Assembly (NCBI RefSeq): GCF_900110695.1
Contig: NZ_FOEH01000001.1
Span: 992,001-1,056,000 of the forward strand
Source of the DNA: Virgibacillus subterraneus
GTDB taxonomy: Bacteria > Bacillota > Bacilli > Bacillales > Amphibacillaceae
Reading direction: 5' to 3'
DNA length: 64,000 bases
Shown: in pieces, positions 54,736 to 63,523 of the stretch
How the letters are laid out: the number at the start of each line of letters is the position of its first letter
How positions within the stretch are numbered: the stretch's first letter is position 1
Notes under the pieces: generated by a model
Told to the model about the DNA's origin: nothing
The model's database searches: none
The model's input: only the letters and a program-made list of their open reading frames with translations
Made by a program: the position numbers and the translations under genes

Positions 54736-56040
54736 TTGTCTTCACCTGACAATAAGCAAAAGACCGGCAAGAAGCACAGTCCAAAGGTTGCAACGATTCT
54801 ATCGATTTTGTTTGCGGGCTTGGGACAATTGTACAACCGTCGCTATATAAAAGGGATTTCATTAATTGTTATTGAAATAGCGTTTCTGCTGACAGCTCTC
54901 CAATCGTTAAATTACGGTATTTGGGGGTTGCGTACACTAGGAACCATTGCAGGAACGGACCACTCAATACGGTTGCTTGTTATTGGTGTTCTTTCACTAA
55001 TCACAATTATTATTGTTGCGGCATTATATGTATTTAATGTGTACGATGCACGAAAACAGGCGAAGAAAATACAAAATGGGTGGAAGCCGCTTAAGCTAAA
55101 AGATACGATACGAGTTGCATATGATAACACATTTCCATATTTGATGACATTTCCAGGGTTACTTCTTATGGTTTTCGTGGTTATTTTTCCGCTTATCTTT
55201 TCGGTGTTATTGGCGTTTACGAATTACAATCTATTTAATTCACCGCCACGGAATCTAGTAGATTGGGTTGGCTTTGATAACTTTGTAGAGTTGGTTACTG
55301 TACCGATATGGCAGGATACGTTTATTAGCGTTTTTGCTTGGACAATTGTGTGGACAGTTGTTGCGACAACTCTACAAATTGCCCTTGGACTATTTTTGGC
55401 TGTACTTGTTAATGATCCAAGAGTTAAATTCAAAAAAATCATTCGTACCATTTTAATTCTTCCATGGGCAGTACCAGCATTTGTGACCATTCTAATTTTT
55501 GCAGCTATGTTTAATGATGAGTTTGGGGCAATTAACAGAGATATCATCATCCCACTGATTGGTGGTGATGGTCTACCATGGCTAAGTGACCCGCTTTATT
55601 CTCGAGTTGCGATTATCATGATACAGACGTGGCTTGGCTTTCCTTTTGTGTTTGCCTTATTTACCGGAGTACTCCAAAGTATTTCGAAGGACTGGTATGA
55701 AGCTGCAGATGTTGATGGTGGATCACGCTGGCAAAAATTCCGCGAGATTACGTTTCCACACGTGATGTTTGCGACTGCGCCATTACTAATTATGCAATAC
55801 GCGCAGAACTTTAATAACTTTAATATTATCTATCTATTTAATGAAGGTGGTCCTCCGGTTAGAGGACAAAATGCAGGTGGGACAGATATTTTAATTTCCT
55901 GGGTATATAAACTAACATTTGATACCAATAATTACGCGATGGCAGCAGTAATATCCATTATTATGGGTCTGCTTGTATCAGGATTTGCCTTTTATCAGTT
56001 TAGAAAAACCAGGTCATTTAAGGAAGAGGGTGAAATATAA
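54736..56040 (+). CDS. mdxF: Maltodextrin ABC transporter permease MdxF/MalF
   Basis: 434 aa integral membrane protein, about eight transmembrane segments. An N-terminal extra region (KVATILSILFAGLGQLYNRRY) and the permease domain with the EAA loop EAADVDGGSRWQKFREITFP, the site that contacts the ATPase. TTG start with AAGGGGGTATC upstream. It overlaps mdxG by one base. Confidence 0.9.
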   Translation: MSSPDNKQKTGKKHSPKVATILSILFAGLGQLYNRRYIKGISLIVIEIAFLLTALQSLNYGIWGLRTLGTIAGTDHSIRLLVIGVLSLITIIIVAALYVFNVYDARKQAKKIQNGWKPLKLKDTIRVAYDNTFPYLMTFPGLLLMVFVVIFPLIFSVLLAFTNYNLFNSPPRNLVDWVGFDNFVELVTVPIWQDTFISVFAWTIVWTVVATTLQIALGLFLAVLVNDPRVKFKKIIRTILILPWAVPAFVTILIFAAMFNDEFGAINRDIIIPLIGGDGLPWLSDPLYSRVAIIMIQTWLGFPFVFALFTGVLQSISKDWYEAADVDGGSRWQKFREITFPHVMFATAPLLIMQYAQNFNNFNIIYLFNEGGPPVRGQNAGGTDILISWVYKLTFDTNNYAMAAVISIIMGLLVSGFAFYQFRKTRSFKEEGEI

Positions 56041-56879
56041 TGGATCAAAAGCTTAAATCTAAATTGGAAGTATCCGTAATTTACATTATCATCGCGATTG
56101 TATCGATTATTATATTTTATCCTCTAATATGGACAGTCGGAATGTCACTTAATCCGGGAACTAGTTTATACTCTTCTTCTATTATTCCGGAGAGCTTTTC
56201 ATTAGAGCATTATAAATGGCTGTTCAGCGATGGCAGTGATTATTTAACCTGGTACAAGAACTCATTAATTGTATCGTCATTCGTTGCAGCAGGAAGTGTG
56301 ATTTTAACGTCTCTTATAGCCTACGCTTTTTCACGATATCAATTTGTTGGAAGGAAAAACGGCTTATATGTCTTTTTACTATTGCAAATGTTTCCAGTCA
56401 TGATGGCGATGGTAGCTTTATATATTTTCCTGAATATGATTGGCCTGTTGGATACGCTGACTGGGTTAATTCTAATTTATTTGGGAGGACAAATACCATT
56501 TAATGCATGGCTTGTGAAAGGGTACTTTGACACGATACCACGTGAACTGGACCAGGCAGCACGTATCGATGGTGCGGGCCATTTACGGGTTTTCTGGAGC
56601 ATCATGCTTCCATTAGCAAAGCCAATTCTTGCGGTGGTTGCTTTATTTAACTTCATGATGCCAATGTTTGACTTTCTGCTTCCGTCAATTGTGCTTACAA
56701 GTGAGAGCAATTATACTTTAGCAGTTGGGTTGTTTAACTTTATAAATGATCAATTCTCTAATAACTTCACTCGATTTGCAGCAGGGTCCATTTTGGTTGC
56801 TATACCAATTGCAGGTATATATTTATTCCTGCAGCGTTATCTGATTTCAGGATTAACTGCTGGTGGATCAAAAGGATAA
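56040..56879 (+). CDS. mdxG: Maltodextrin ABC transporter permease MdxG/MalG
   Basis: 279 aa, six transmembrane segments, EAA loop PRELDQAARIDGAGHLRVFWS. MalG-type. ATG overlaps the mdxF stop (TAATG). No ATPase gene follows, so a shared ATPase such as MsmX must be encoded elsewhere, as in Bacillus. Confidence 0.92.
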   Translation: MDQKLKSKLEVSVIYIIIAIVSIIIFYPLIWTVGMSLNPGTSLYSSSIIPESFSLEHYKWLFSDGSDYLTWYKNSLIVSSFVAAGSVILTSLIAYAFSRYQFVGRKNGLYVFLLLQMFPVMMAMVALYIFLNMIGLLDTLTGLILIYLGGQIPFNAWLVKGYFDTIPRELDQAARIDGAGHLRVFWSIMLPLAKPILAVVALFNFMMPMFDFLLPSIVLTSESNYTLAVGLFNFINDQFSNNFTRFAAGSILVAIPIAGIYLFLQRYLISGLTAGGSKG

Positions 56880-56918
56880 GAATAATAGTAATTTTGACAG
56901 GTAGGAGGAATCTTAGGG

Positions 56919-59264
56919 ATGCTTGAAGATACTAGCTTTGCAATACATCCAGGAAACGAGCAACAATCCAAAGCAGTACTATATCGCGATGTCGGCAGTA
57001 TGAAATCATATAAACGAACGGATGACGGCTATTTTTTTCAATGTGAAAATGGTCAGGTTGCCATACAATTTTTCACAAATTCCATCATTAGAGTTGTGAT
57101 GAACCAATCAAATGAACCAGAATTGAATGGTTCATACGCTGTTATAGCTGATCCAGAAAACGTGGACGTTAAAGACAGCGACTCAGACGAACAAGTTGTA
57201 TTAAAAACAGATAACCTAAATGTTACTATCCAAAAATCACCATTTCGCATTACAGTATTGGATCATGACGGCAATGCTTTTCTTGAAGAAGGTGAGCGTG
57301 GTATGGCCTATCGGGAAAATGGTGAGGTTACTGCATTTAAAAAAATGAGTGAAGATGATCATTTTTATGGATTCGGTGAAAAAACAGGACATCTTGATAA
57401 ACGTGGCGAAATGTATGAAATGTGGAACTCAGACGTGTATGCACCACATAATCCTGAAACCGATCCATTGTATGAATCCATTCCATATTTCATGACACTG
57501 CGCTATGGACGTGCACATGGAGTGTATTTTGATAATACATTCCGAACAACTTTTGATATGAAATCAGAAGATAATGTTTATTCATTCAAAGCAGAAGGCG
57601 GGCAGCTTGATTATTATGTTCTAGCTGGGCCCGATCCAAAGTTGGTATTGCAGCAATACACACATCTTACCGGTAAGATGCCATTGCCGCCAAAGTGGGC
57701 ATTAGGCTACCATCAGTCACGCTACAGTTATAAATCAGAAGCGGAAGTAAGAGAGCTTGCCAAGAATTTTGTAGAGAAGGATATTCCAATTGATGTTATC
57801 CATCTCGATATTCATTACATGAACGAATACCGTGTGTTTACGTTTGATAAAGAGAAGTTTCCGGAACCTGAGAAACTTATTGCTGACTTGCGTGAAATGG
57901 GGATTCGAGTTGTACCGATAGTTGACCCAGGTGTAAAAAAAGACGCAGAATACACGATCTATCAGGAAGGAATTACTCAGAATCAATTTTGCAAATACAT
58001 TGAAGGCGATGTTTATTTTGGCGAAGTTTGGCCAGGTGAAAGTGCATTCCCAGACCTAACCGAAGAAAGTGTTCGTAAATGGTGGGCTGATAAACATGAA
58101 TTTTATACGTCTATTGGTATTGAAGGTATTTGGAACGACATGAACGAGCCAGCTGTTTTTAATGAGACGAAAACAATGGATGTTGATGTGATGCATCGTA
58201 ATGATGGGAAGCCAGCAACCCATCGGGAGATGCATAATGTTTACGGTCTATTGATGAGTATGGCAACGTACGAAGGCATGAAAAAGCAGTTAAATGGCAA
58301 GCGGCCTTTCTTACTGACTCGTGCGGGTTTTGCAGGCGTACAGCGCTACGCTTCTGTCTGGACAGGTGACAACCGCAGTTTCTGGGAGCACTTACAAATG
58401 TCGTTGCCAATGGTGATGAATCTAGGAGTTTCTGGTGTACCATTTGCCGGACCTGATGTAGGTGGTTTTGCTCATGATACGAGTGCAGAATTATTGGTTC
58501 GTTGGACACAGGTAGGTGCTTTTACACCCTATTTCCGTAATCATTCGGCAATGGGTACCGTTTATCAGGAGCCATGGCAATTCGGCGAAGACAATGAAGC
58601 AATTATGAAGAAATATATTCAGATGCGCTATAAATGGATGCCGCAGTTATATTCATTATTTTACCAAGCGAGTGTAACTGGTCTTCCGGTTATGCGTCCT
58701 TTGTTCATGGAGTATCCAGAAGATCAGAAAACGTATAATATAAATGATCAATTTATGATTGGAGATAATGTTGTTATTGCGCCGATACTGGCACCATCTG
58801 TTACAGATCGTGCGGTGTATTTGCCTTCAGGTCAGTGGGTTGATCATGAAACTGGTTTTCAGTATGAAGGGGAACGATCACATTTAATTCATGCAGAATT
58901 AGATAGGATGCCTATTTTTATCAAACAAGGTACTGCAATCATGCAAGGTGAATGGACATCGAATGAAGATAAAAATCCTCACCATGTTCAAATGGAGGTT
59001 TATGCCGGATTAAATGGTGAAACGTACAACTTTACGTACTATGATGATGATGGAGAAACTTTTGGATTTGAAAACGGAGCATTTATGGAATTATCAATCG
59101 AAGTGAAATCAACAAACAATGCTGTGGTTGTTACTGTCTTAGACCAAAGTGGTGATTATAAACCTGCTTATGGTAAAATTCATGTAAATGTCCATGGGTT
59201 ACACGGTGGACAGGATGTTATACTAAATAATAATGATAATATAGCAATATCTTTAGTGAAATAA
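56919..59264 (+). CDS. GH31 alpha-glucosidase
   Basis: 781 aa intracellular GH31 enzyme releasing glucose from the nonreducing end of maltodextrins. Catalytic nucleophile Asp407 in WNDMNEP, and the second conserved region SFWEHLQMSLPMVMNLGVSG. N-terminal beta-sandwich and a C-terminal beta domain flank the barrel. ATG behind TAGGAGG. It takes the place of the maltose phosphorylase/phosphoglucomutase pair in the B. subtilis locus. Confidence 0.92.
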   Translation: MLEDTSFAIHPGNEQQSKAVLYRDVGSMKSYKRTDDGYFFQCENGQVAIQFFTNSIIRVVMNQSNEPELNGSYAVIADPENVDVKDSDSDEQVVLKTDNLNVTIQKSPFRITVLDHDGNAFLEEGERGMAYRENGEVTAFKKMSEDDHFYGFGEKTGHLDKRGEMYEMWNSDVYAPHNPETDPLYESIPYFMTLRYGRAHGVYFDNTFRTTFDMKSEDNVYSFKAEGGQLDYYVLAGPDPKLVLQQYTHLTGKMPLPPKWALGYHQSRYSYKSEAEVRELAKNFVEKDIPIDVIHLDIHYMNEYRVFTFDKEKFPEPEKLIADLREMGIRVVPIVDPGVKKDAEYTIYQEGITQNQFCKYIEGDVYFGEVWPGESAFPDLTEESVRKWWADKHEFYTSIGIEGIWNDMNEPAVFNETKTMDVDVMHRNDGKPATHREMHNVYGLLMSMATYEGMKKQLNGKRPFLLTRAGFAGVQRYASVWTGDNRSFWEHLQMSLPMVMNLGVSGVPFAGPDVGGFAHDTSAELLVRWTQVGAFTPYFRNHSAMGTVYQEPWQFGEDNEAIMKKYIQMRYKWMPQLYSLFYQASVTGLPVMRPLFMEYPEDQKTYNINDQFMIGDNVVIAPILAPSVTDRAVYLPSGQWVDHETGFQYEGERSHLIHAELDRMPIFIKQGTAIMQGEWTSNEDKNPHHVQMEVYAGLNGETYNFTYYDDDGETFGFENGAFMELSIEVKSTNNAVVVTVLDQSGDYKPAYGKIHVNVHGLHGGQDVILNNNDNIAISLVK

Positions 59265-59288
59265 AATAAAAAGTAGAGGGTGAAGATT

Positions 59289-60314
59289 ATGGTAACAATT
59301 AAAGATGTAGCAAAAGCAACAGGTGTCGCGCCCTCTACCGTATCTCGTGTAATTGCAAATAACCCAAGAATCAGCATTATGACAAAGGAAAAGGTACGCA
59401 AGGCAATGAAGGAATTAGGTTACCATCCTAATGTGAGTGCCAGAAATTTGGCCGTTAAATCTACTAAAGCAATAGGTGTGGTATTACCATCATCTGCTGA
59501 TAAAGCACTGCAAAATCCTTTTTTTCCTGAGATATTACGTGGAATCGGCTCGGTTACACATGATATGGAATACTCCATGACATTGTCGAGTGGTATTACC
59601 GAAGAGGAAATTTTTGCCGAAGTGCAACGAATGGTATACGGAAGCTACGTTGACGGGATTATTCTATTATATTCACGCTTAAACGATAGAGTTATGAATT
59701 TTTTACATGACAAAAATTTTCCTTACGTAATTGTAGGTAAGCCCTATGAGGATATCGATGAAGTTACACATATTGATAACGATAATTTCACAGCCGGTAA
59801 GGAAATTACGAACCATTTGATTGAAACCGGTCATGAAAGAATTGCATTCATTGGCGGGTCCAAAGAGTTATTCGTAACGATGGATCGTGAAGCTGGCTAT
59901 CAAACTGCGGTAAAAGAAGCAGGATTGAAAAATTGTGAGGAATATAAAATCCACACCGAATTCTTAAAATCAGGCGGGCGAGAAGCAGTTGAAACCCTGC
60001 TGTCACTTAAAGTTCGCCCTACTGGATTGGTGATCAGTGATGACTTAATGAGTCTAGGTGTGCTGAGCGGACTGGAAGAAGCGGGAATTTCTGTACCACA
60101 CGATATTTCATTAGTTAGTTTCAACAATGTTTATCTGTCGGAGATCATTCGGCCTTCCCTGACAACCGTTGATATTCATATACACGAATTAGGAGCAGAA
60201 TCTGCCAAAGCACTTATCGAAAAAACTATAGATAAATCAGAACCCGCTAAACGGATTACCGTCCCACATGAAATTGTATTCCGAAATTCAGTTAGCAAAA
60301 GAGGAGCCTTATAA
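59289..60314 (+). CDS. LacI-family transcriptional repressor (MalR-like)
   Basis: 341 aa. N-terminal HTH TIKDVAKATGVAPSTVSRVI, hinge, then a periplasmic-binding-protein-like sensor (KSTKAIGVVLPSSADKAL; AFIGGSKELFVTMDREAGYQ). Last gene of the maltodextrin operon. Most likely binds the inverted TGAAANCGGTTGCA sites between the two transcription units. ATG at 59289 with GAGGGTGA 6 bases upstream; the GTG at 59280 is rejected. Confidence 0.9.
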   Translation: MVTIKDVAKATGVAPSTVSRVIANNPRISIMTKEKVRKAMKELGYHPNVSARNLAVKSTKAIGVVLPSSADKALQNPFFPEILRGIGSVTHDMEYSMTLSSGITEEEIFAEVQRMVYGSYVDGIILLYSRLNDRVMNFLHDKNFPYVIVGKPYEDIDEVTHIDNDNFTAGKEITNHLIETGHERIAFIGGSKELFVTMDREAGYQTAVKEAGLKNCEEYKIHTEFLKSGGREAVETLLSLKVRPTGLVISDDLMSLGVLSGLEEAGISVPHDISLVSFNNVYLSEIIRPSLTTVDIHIHELGAESAKALIEKTIDKSEPAKRITVPHEIVFRNSVSKRGAL

Positions 60315-60328
60315 GGGCTTCTTTTTAT
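60300..60328 (+). terminator. Terminator after the LacI regulator gene
   Basis: AGAGGAGCC / GGGCTTCT stem around TTATAA and a TTTTTATT tail. Confidence 0.7.
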
Positions 60329-60330
60329 TG

Positions 60331-60420
60331 GCAGGTAAAAAAGTATAAATCCTATCTTACTGCATAAGTGCAACTAAGGCATCCGCCATTAAGGCCTGGC
60401 GGTTGCCGAGTTTTCTAAGC
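60331..60420 (+). repeat. Dispersed two-stem intergenic repeat, member D (most complete)
   Basis: Stem 1 GCAGGTAAAAAAG...CTATCTTACTGC; linker ATAAGTGCAACTAA; stem 2 GGCATCCGCC (60379-60388) pairs with GGCGGTTGCC; then GAGTTTTCTAAGC. Use this copy as the family reference. Confidence 0.75.
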
Positions 60421-60690
60421 ATAACTGCCTTTATTAAACCATCTCAGCGGCTAACTCAGTATTTTTAAATTTCCACAAAATTGTCGATATTTTGTTGCCA
60501 CTTCTTCGTCCTGAAAATCGAATATAGTTACACAAAGTATTATTTTTGAAAAAAATAATACAATCAACATCAAATGCCTTATGACTATAAGATAAAAATG
60601 ACTGTATTATAGGGTTTAATAGTCTTATAGTAGTAAATCGTGTCATTGTTAAACGAAAACAAAAGAACAGCGAGGGAATACTTGAACTTT

Positions 60691-60820
60691 AGCGGACATG
60701 GGGGACCTTATTTTATGGAAAACAATAGTATTAAAGTTCAAGCGGACACCAGATACCTTATTTGCTGAAATAATCCCTGTTTTATATGAAAATATGTTAA
60801 ATAAGTGCTCCTGTGTCCGC
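60691..60820. repeat. Repeat with direct and inverted GCGGACA/CTTATTT arms
   Basis: AGCGGACATGGGGGACCTTA (60691-60710) recurs directly at 60741 (AGCGGACACCAGATACCTTA) and inverted at 60799-60820 (AAATAAGTGCTCC...TGTCCGC). The outer arms can pair over about 20 bases. A MITE or RNA hairpin family; unnamed. Confidence 0.55.
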
Positions 60821-61004
60821 GTATCCCTCAAAAAGCACTTTTTTACCGAAATAGCAGCCGCTGTGTCCACTAATTATCTGGAAGCAAATGGCGTTTACTT
60901 TATCAACAGCTATAGGAAAGGCATGTAGAAAAATCAAGCCTTTCTAATAGTATTAAAGCAACAGCGCACAATATGCTACACTAAATATAAAGTGAGGTGG
61001 CATA

Positions 61005-61830
61005 ATGATTTACGAATTTAAAATAACGTTAGAGGATGTAGGTGTACCTGTTTGGCGAACTATTCAAATGGACAGTAACTCAACCTTTCGTGACCTTCAT
61101 GAGGTAATTCAACTAGCATTTAATTGGGACAATATGCATCTGCATAGTTTTTTTGTGAACAAGTCAAACGGATCCAAAATTGAAGGTTGAAATTGGACCT
61201 GAACAACCGGATGATAAATTTCAATCTGCAAATGATACATATAATGAAGCTGATGTGCTACTGGCTGATTGGTTCAAAGACGTGAACGATCAAGTAGTTT
61301 ACCTTTATGACTTTGGCGATAACTGGATCATGATGTTGTTTTATTCCGAGGGAAAAGTTCTGGCAAAAATGCCTGAATCAGGTGAAAATGAAATTATTTC
61401 ACTTAAAGCTTACAGTAAACCTAAAGAAGTAAAGCTTGAAGTATCTGAGCTTGATTTAAAACGTGCCAAAAAACTTGCAAATCAAATTCCGGCAACGATA
61501 GAGTTTGCCGTAACACATTTGGATATACCAGTACAGGAGGACCATGGTGGAAGACCTGCATTTCCAGCCTTAGTTGTAGCAGCTGATCATGCGCAAGGTA
61601 TAGCATTTTTTCAAGACTTATTATATGACAGCACAGATATTAGACTTCTGCAGAGCCAATTGATAAAAATGCTGCAGCTAACGGAAGGAATCCCTGAGAA
61701 GATAATGATGGATAAGAAAACAGCATCAACTATGGAACCACTTGTAAAAGAACTACACGTAAATGTGGAAGTAAGTAAGGTTTTACCACACATTCAGGAA
61801 ATTATTAAAGGAATTGAAGACAGCATCTAA
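61005..61830 (+). pseudogene. pRiA4b ORF-3-like gene, frameshifted
   Basis: The N-terminal frame (61005-61190) reads MIYEFKITLEDVGVPVWRTI...DLHEVIQLAFNWDNMHLHSF, and the next frame (from 61180) continues with VEIGPEQPDD...VYLYDFGDNWIMMLFY, the two halves of one pRiA4b ORF-3-like domain. A single-base change near 61165-61190 (SNGSKIEG against KVEIGP) joins them. A further ~130-residue C-terminal domain is intact. AAAGTGAGGTGG precedes the ATG. Either a recent pseudogene, a sequencing error or a programmed frameshift; no slippery heptamer is evident, so the first two are favoured. Confidence 0.75.
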
Positions 61831-61836
61831 ATTAGA

Positions 61837-61871
61837 AAGTTGAACTCTCACCCAGAGAGTTCAACTTTTTT
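61837..61871 (+). terminator. Terminator after the pRiA4b-like gene
   Basis: Perfect 13-bp stem AAGTTGAACTCTC / GAGAGTTCAACTT, 5-base loop ACCCA, T-run. Confidence 0.9.
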
Positions 61872-61990
61872 GATCACAATTCTGTCACAAAACCCAAGAA
61901 ATTTCGCTAAATCTTGATAATTTAATTGAAATCCGTTCTTACTAACCATTAAAATAAAATGGAATACTTCGGTGTATCGGAGGAGATTTT

Positions 61991-62443
61991 ATGGGTAAGG
62001 TACTTATGTTATATGCAAGCATGACTGGTAATACGGAATTAATGGCAGAGATTATTGCGGAAGTAGTCGAAAATAGAGGGCATGAAGTTGTTACAAAAAC
62101 TTTCGATCTTGATTCAATAGATGTAGAAGAACTTCTGGAATATGATGGAGTACTGGTTGGCACGTATTCCTGGGACGATGGCGAGTTGCCATATGAAGCT
62201 GAGGATTTCTATGAGGAACTCGATGACGTGGACATTACCGGAAAAATTGTCGGTGTCTTCGGATCCGGGGATTCCTTTTACGATTCATATGGTGGAGCAT
62301 CTCAAATGATGGGGGAAAGGTTTAAAGAAAAGCAAGCAAATTTAGTTGCGGAGCGCTTAATAGTTGACCTTGAACCTGATAAACAGGATGTAGTAAGATG
62401 TCAGCAATTTGCTGAGGCGTTTTGTGGGATGATAGAGGAATAG
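61991..62443 (+). CDS. Flavodoxin
   Basis: 150 aa FMN-binding electron carrier. Phosphate-binding loop SMTGNTELMAEII, FMN-stacking regions GTYSWDDGELP and FGSGDSFYDSYGGA. Length and fold match short-chain Bacillus flavodoxins such as YkuN/YkuP. ATG behind GGAGGAG. Single gene with terminator. Confidence 0.92.
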   Translation: MGKVLMLYASMTGNTELMAEIIAEVVENRGHEVVTKTFDLDSIDVEELLEYDGVLVGTYSWDDGELPYEAEDFYEELDDVDITGKIVGVFGSGDSFYDSYGGASQMMGERFKEKQANLVAERLIVDLEPDKQDVVRCQQFAEAFCGMIEE

Positions 62444-62453
62444 CTAAAGAGTT

Positions 62454-62484
62454 GAGGGTGTGCATAGTGCGCACTCTCTTTTTT
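62454..62484 (+). terminator. Terminator after flavodoxin
   Basis: GAGGGTGTGC / GCGCACTCTC imperfect stem followed by seven T residues. Confidence 0.7.
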
Positions 62485-62657
62485 TGGCAAAAGAAGTTTA
62501 TAAATTCGCATGCCTAATTATTAGAAAATTACTAAAGTTTGTTGACATGTTAAAAATATTACTCTAAAATGTAGCTTAACTACATAAGTGGTATATATTT
62601 AAGGAGTTAAACTTCTAAAATAGTAATTTATTTTTCTAGGTAATTGAAAAGGATGAG

Positions 62658-63509
62658 TTGAAGCTTATGTTTAATGGCATGGAACGAATCAAGCAAGGAT
62701 TATCTACGTTAAGACCTTCTGAGCAAAAGGTTGCAAATTATATAATCAACAATTCAAAGGCTATATTGGATATGCCGATAGCCCAGCTTGCGAAGAATAC
62801 TAAGACTAGTGAGGCTACAATTATTCGCATGTGTCGTTCATTACATATTAAAGGATTTAGAGAACTGAAATTAAGTATCTCTGCATCCGCAAATCAGGAT
62901 GGAATTACTACTGACAGATATGAAGATATAGCTGCTGATGCAAACTTATCACAGATTATTAAATTCATTTCACATAATAATTATCGTTCCATTGAAAGTA
63001 CGTTAGCACTGATTGACGAAGACATTATGGATAAAGCTATCGATAAACTGGATCACGCACGAAAAATAGTAGTAATAGGTGTTGGGGCCTCAGCAATTGT
63101 TGCTTTTGATTTTGAACAAAAATGTAAGCGCATTAACAAGTGGTGTGAAGCTTTAACAGATAGTCATACACAACTTACTTCAGCAGTTCATTTGGATGAC
63201 AGGGACGTAGTACTCGCCATCTCTTATTCAGGAGAAACGAAAGAGATTATTGATACAGTTAAAATAGCCAAAAAGAATAACGCAAACATTATTTCGTTAA
63301 CTGGCTACAGCAGTAATACAGTACAAAAACTTGCTAATGTAAATTTATATGCATCACCGTTGGAAAAGAGTATAAGAAGTGGGGCTACTGCTTCAAGAAT
63401 CGCTCAGCTGAATATTGTTGATATCCTATTCACAGGATTGGCGTCTCTAAACTTTGAGCAATCTGTTGATTTTCTAGATAAAACTAGAGAGGTTATTCAA
63501 AACAGGTAA
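62658..63509 (+). CDS. RpiR-family regulator (HTH plus SIS domain), MurR-like
   Basis: About 283 aa. N-terminal RpiR HTH (RPSEQKVANYIINN, LAKNTKTSEATIIRMCRSL) and C-terminal SIS sugar-phosphate-binding domain (KIVVIGVGASAIVAFDFEQKC, LAISYSGETKEIIDTVKIAK). Acts on amino-sugar or other sugar phosphates. The following gene is a beta-lactamase-family hydrolase, an arrangement seen in MurR/muropeptide-recycling operons. The start is ambiguous: TTG 62658 (AAGGA 4 bases upstream) or ATG 62667. Confidence 0.85.
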   Translation: MKLMFNGMERIKQGLSTLRPSEQKVANYIINNSKAILDMPIAQLAKNTKTSEATIIRMCRSLHIKGFRELKLSISASANQDGITTDRYEDIAADANLSQIIKFISHNNYRSIESTLALIDEDIMDKAIDKLDHARKIVVIGVGASAIVAFDFEQKCKRINKWCEALTDSHTQLTSAVHLDDRDVVLAISYSGETKEIIDTVKIAKKNNANIISLTGYSSNTVQKLANVNLYASPLEKSIRSGATASRIAQLNIVDILFTGLASLNFEQSVDFLDKTREVIQNR

Positions 63510-63523
63510 TAGGTGGGTTGATA

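Larger units (their letters stand above)
60315..61004. other. 690-bp repeat-rich gap
   Basis: Holds a full copy of the dispersed two-stem repeat (60331-60420) and a second inverted/direct repeat cluster (60691-60820). Open frames over it on both strands (60698-60928, 60649-60870) run through the repeats and have no ribosome site, so no gene is called. Confidence 0.6.

Noticed and set aside
60649-60928. Open frames on both strands (73 and 76 codons)
   Set aside because: Run through the GCGGACA repeat cluster, no ribosome site, no recognisable domain.
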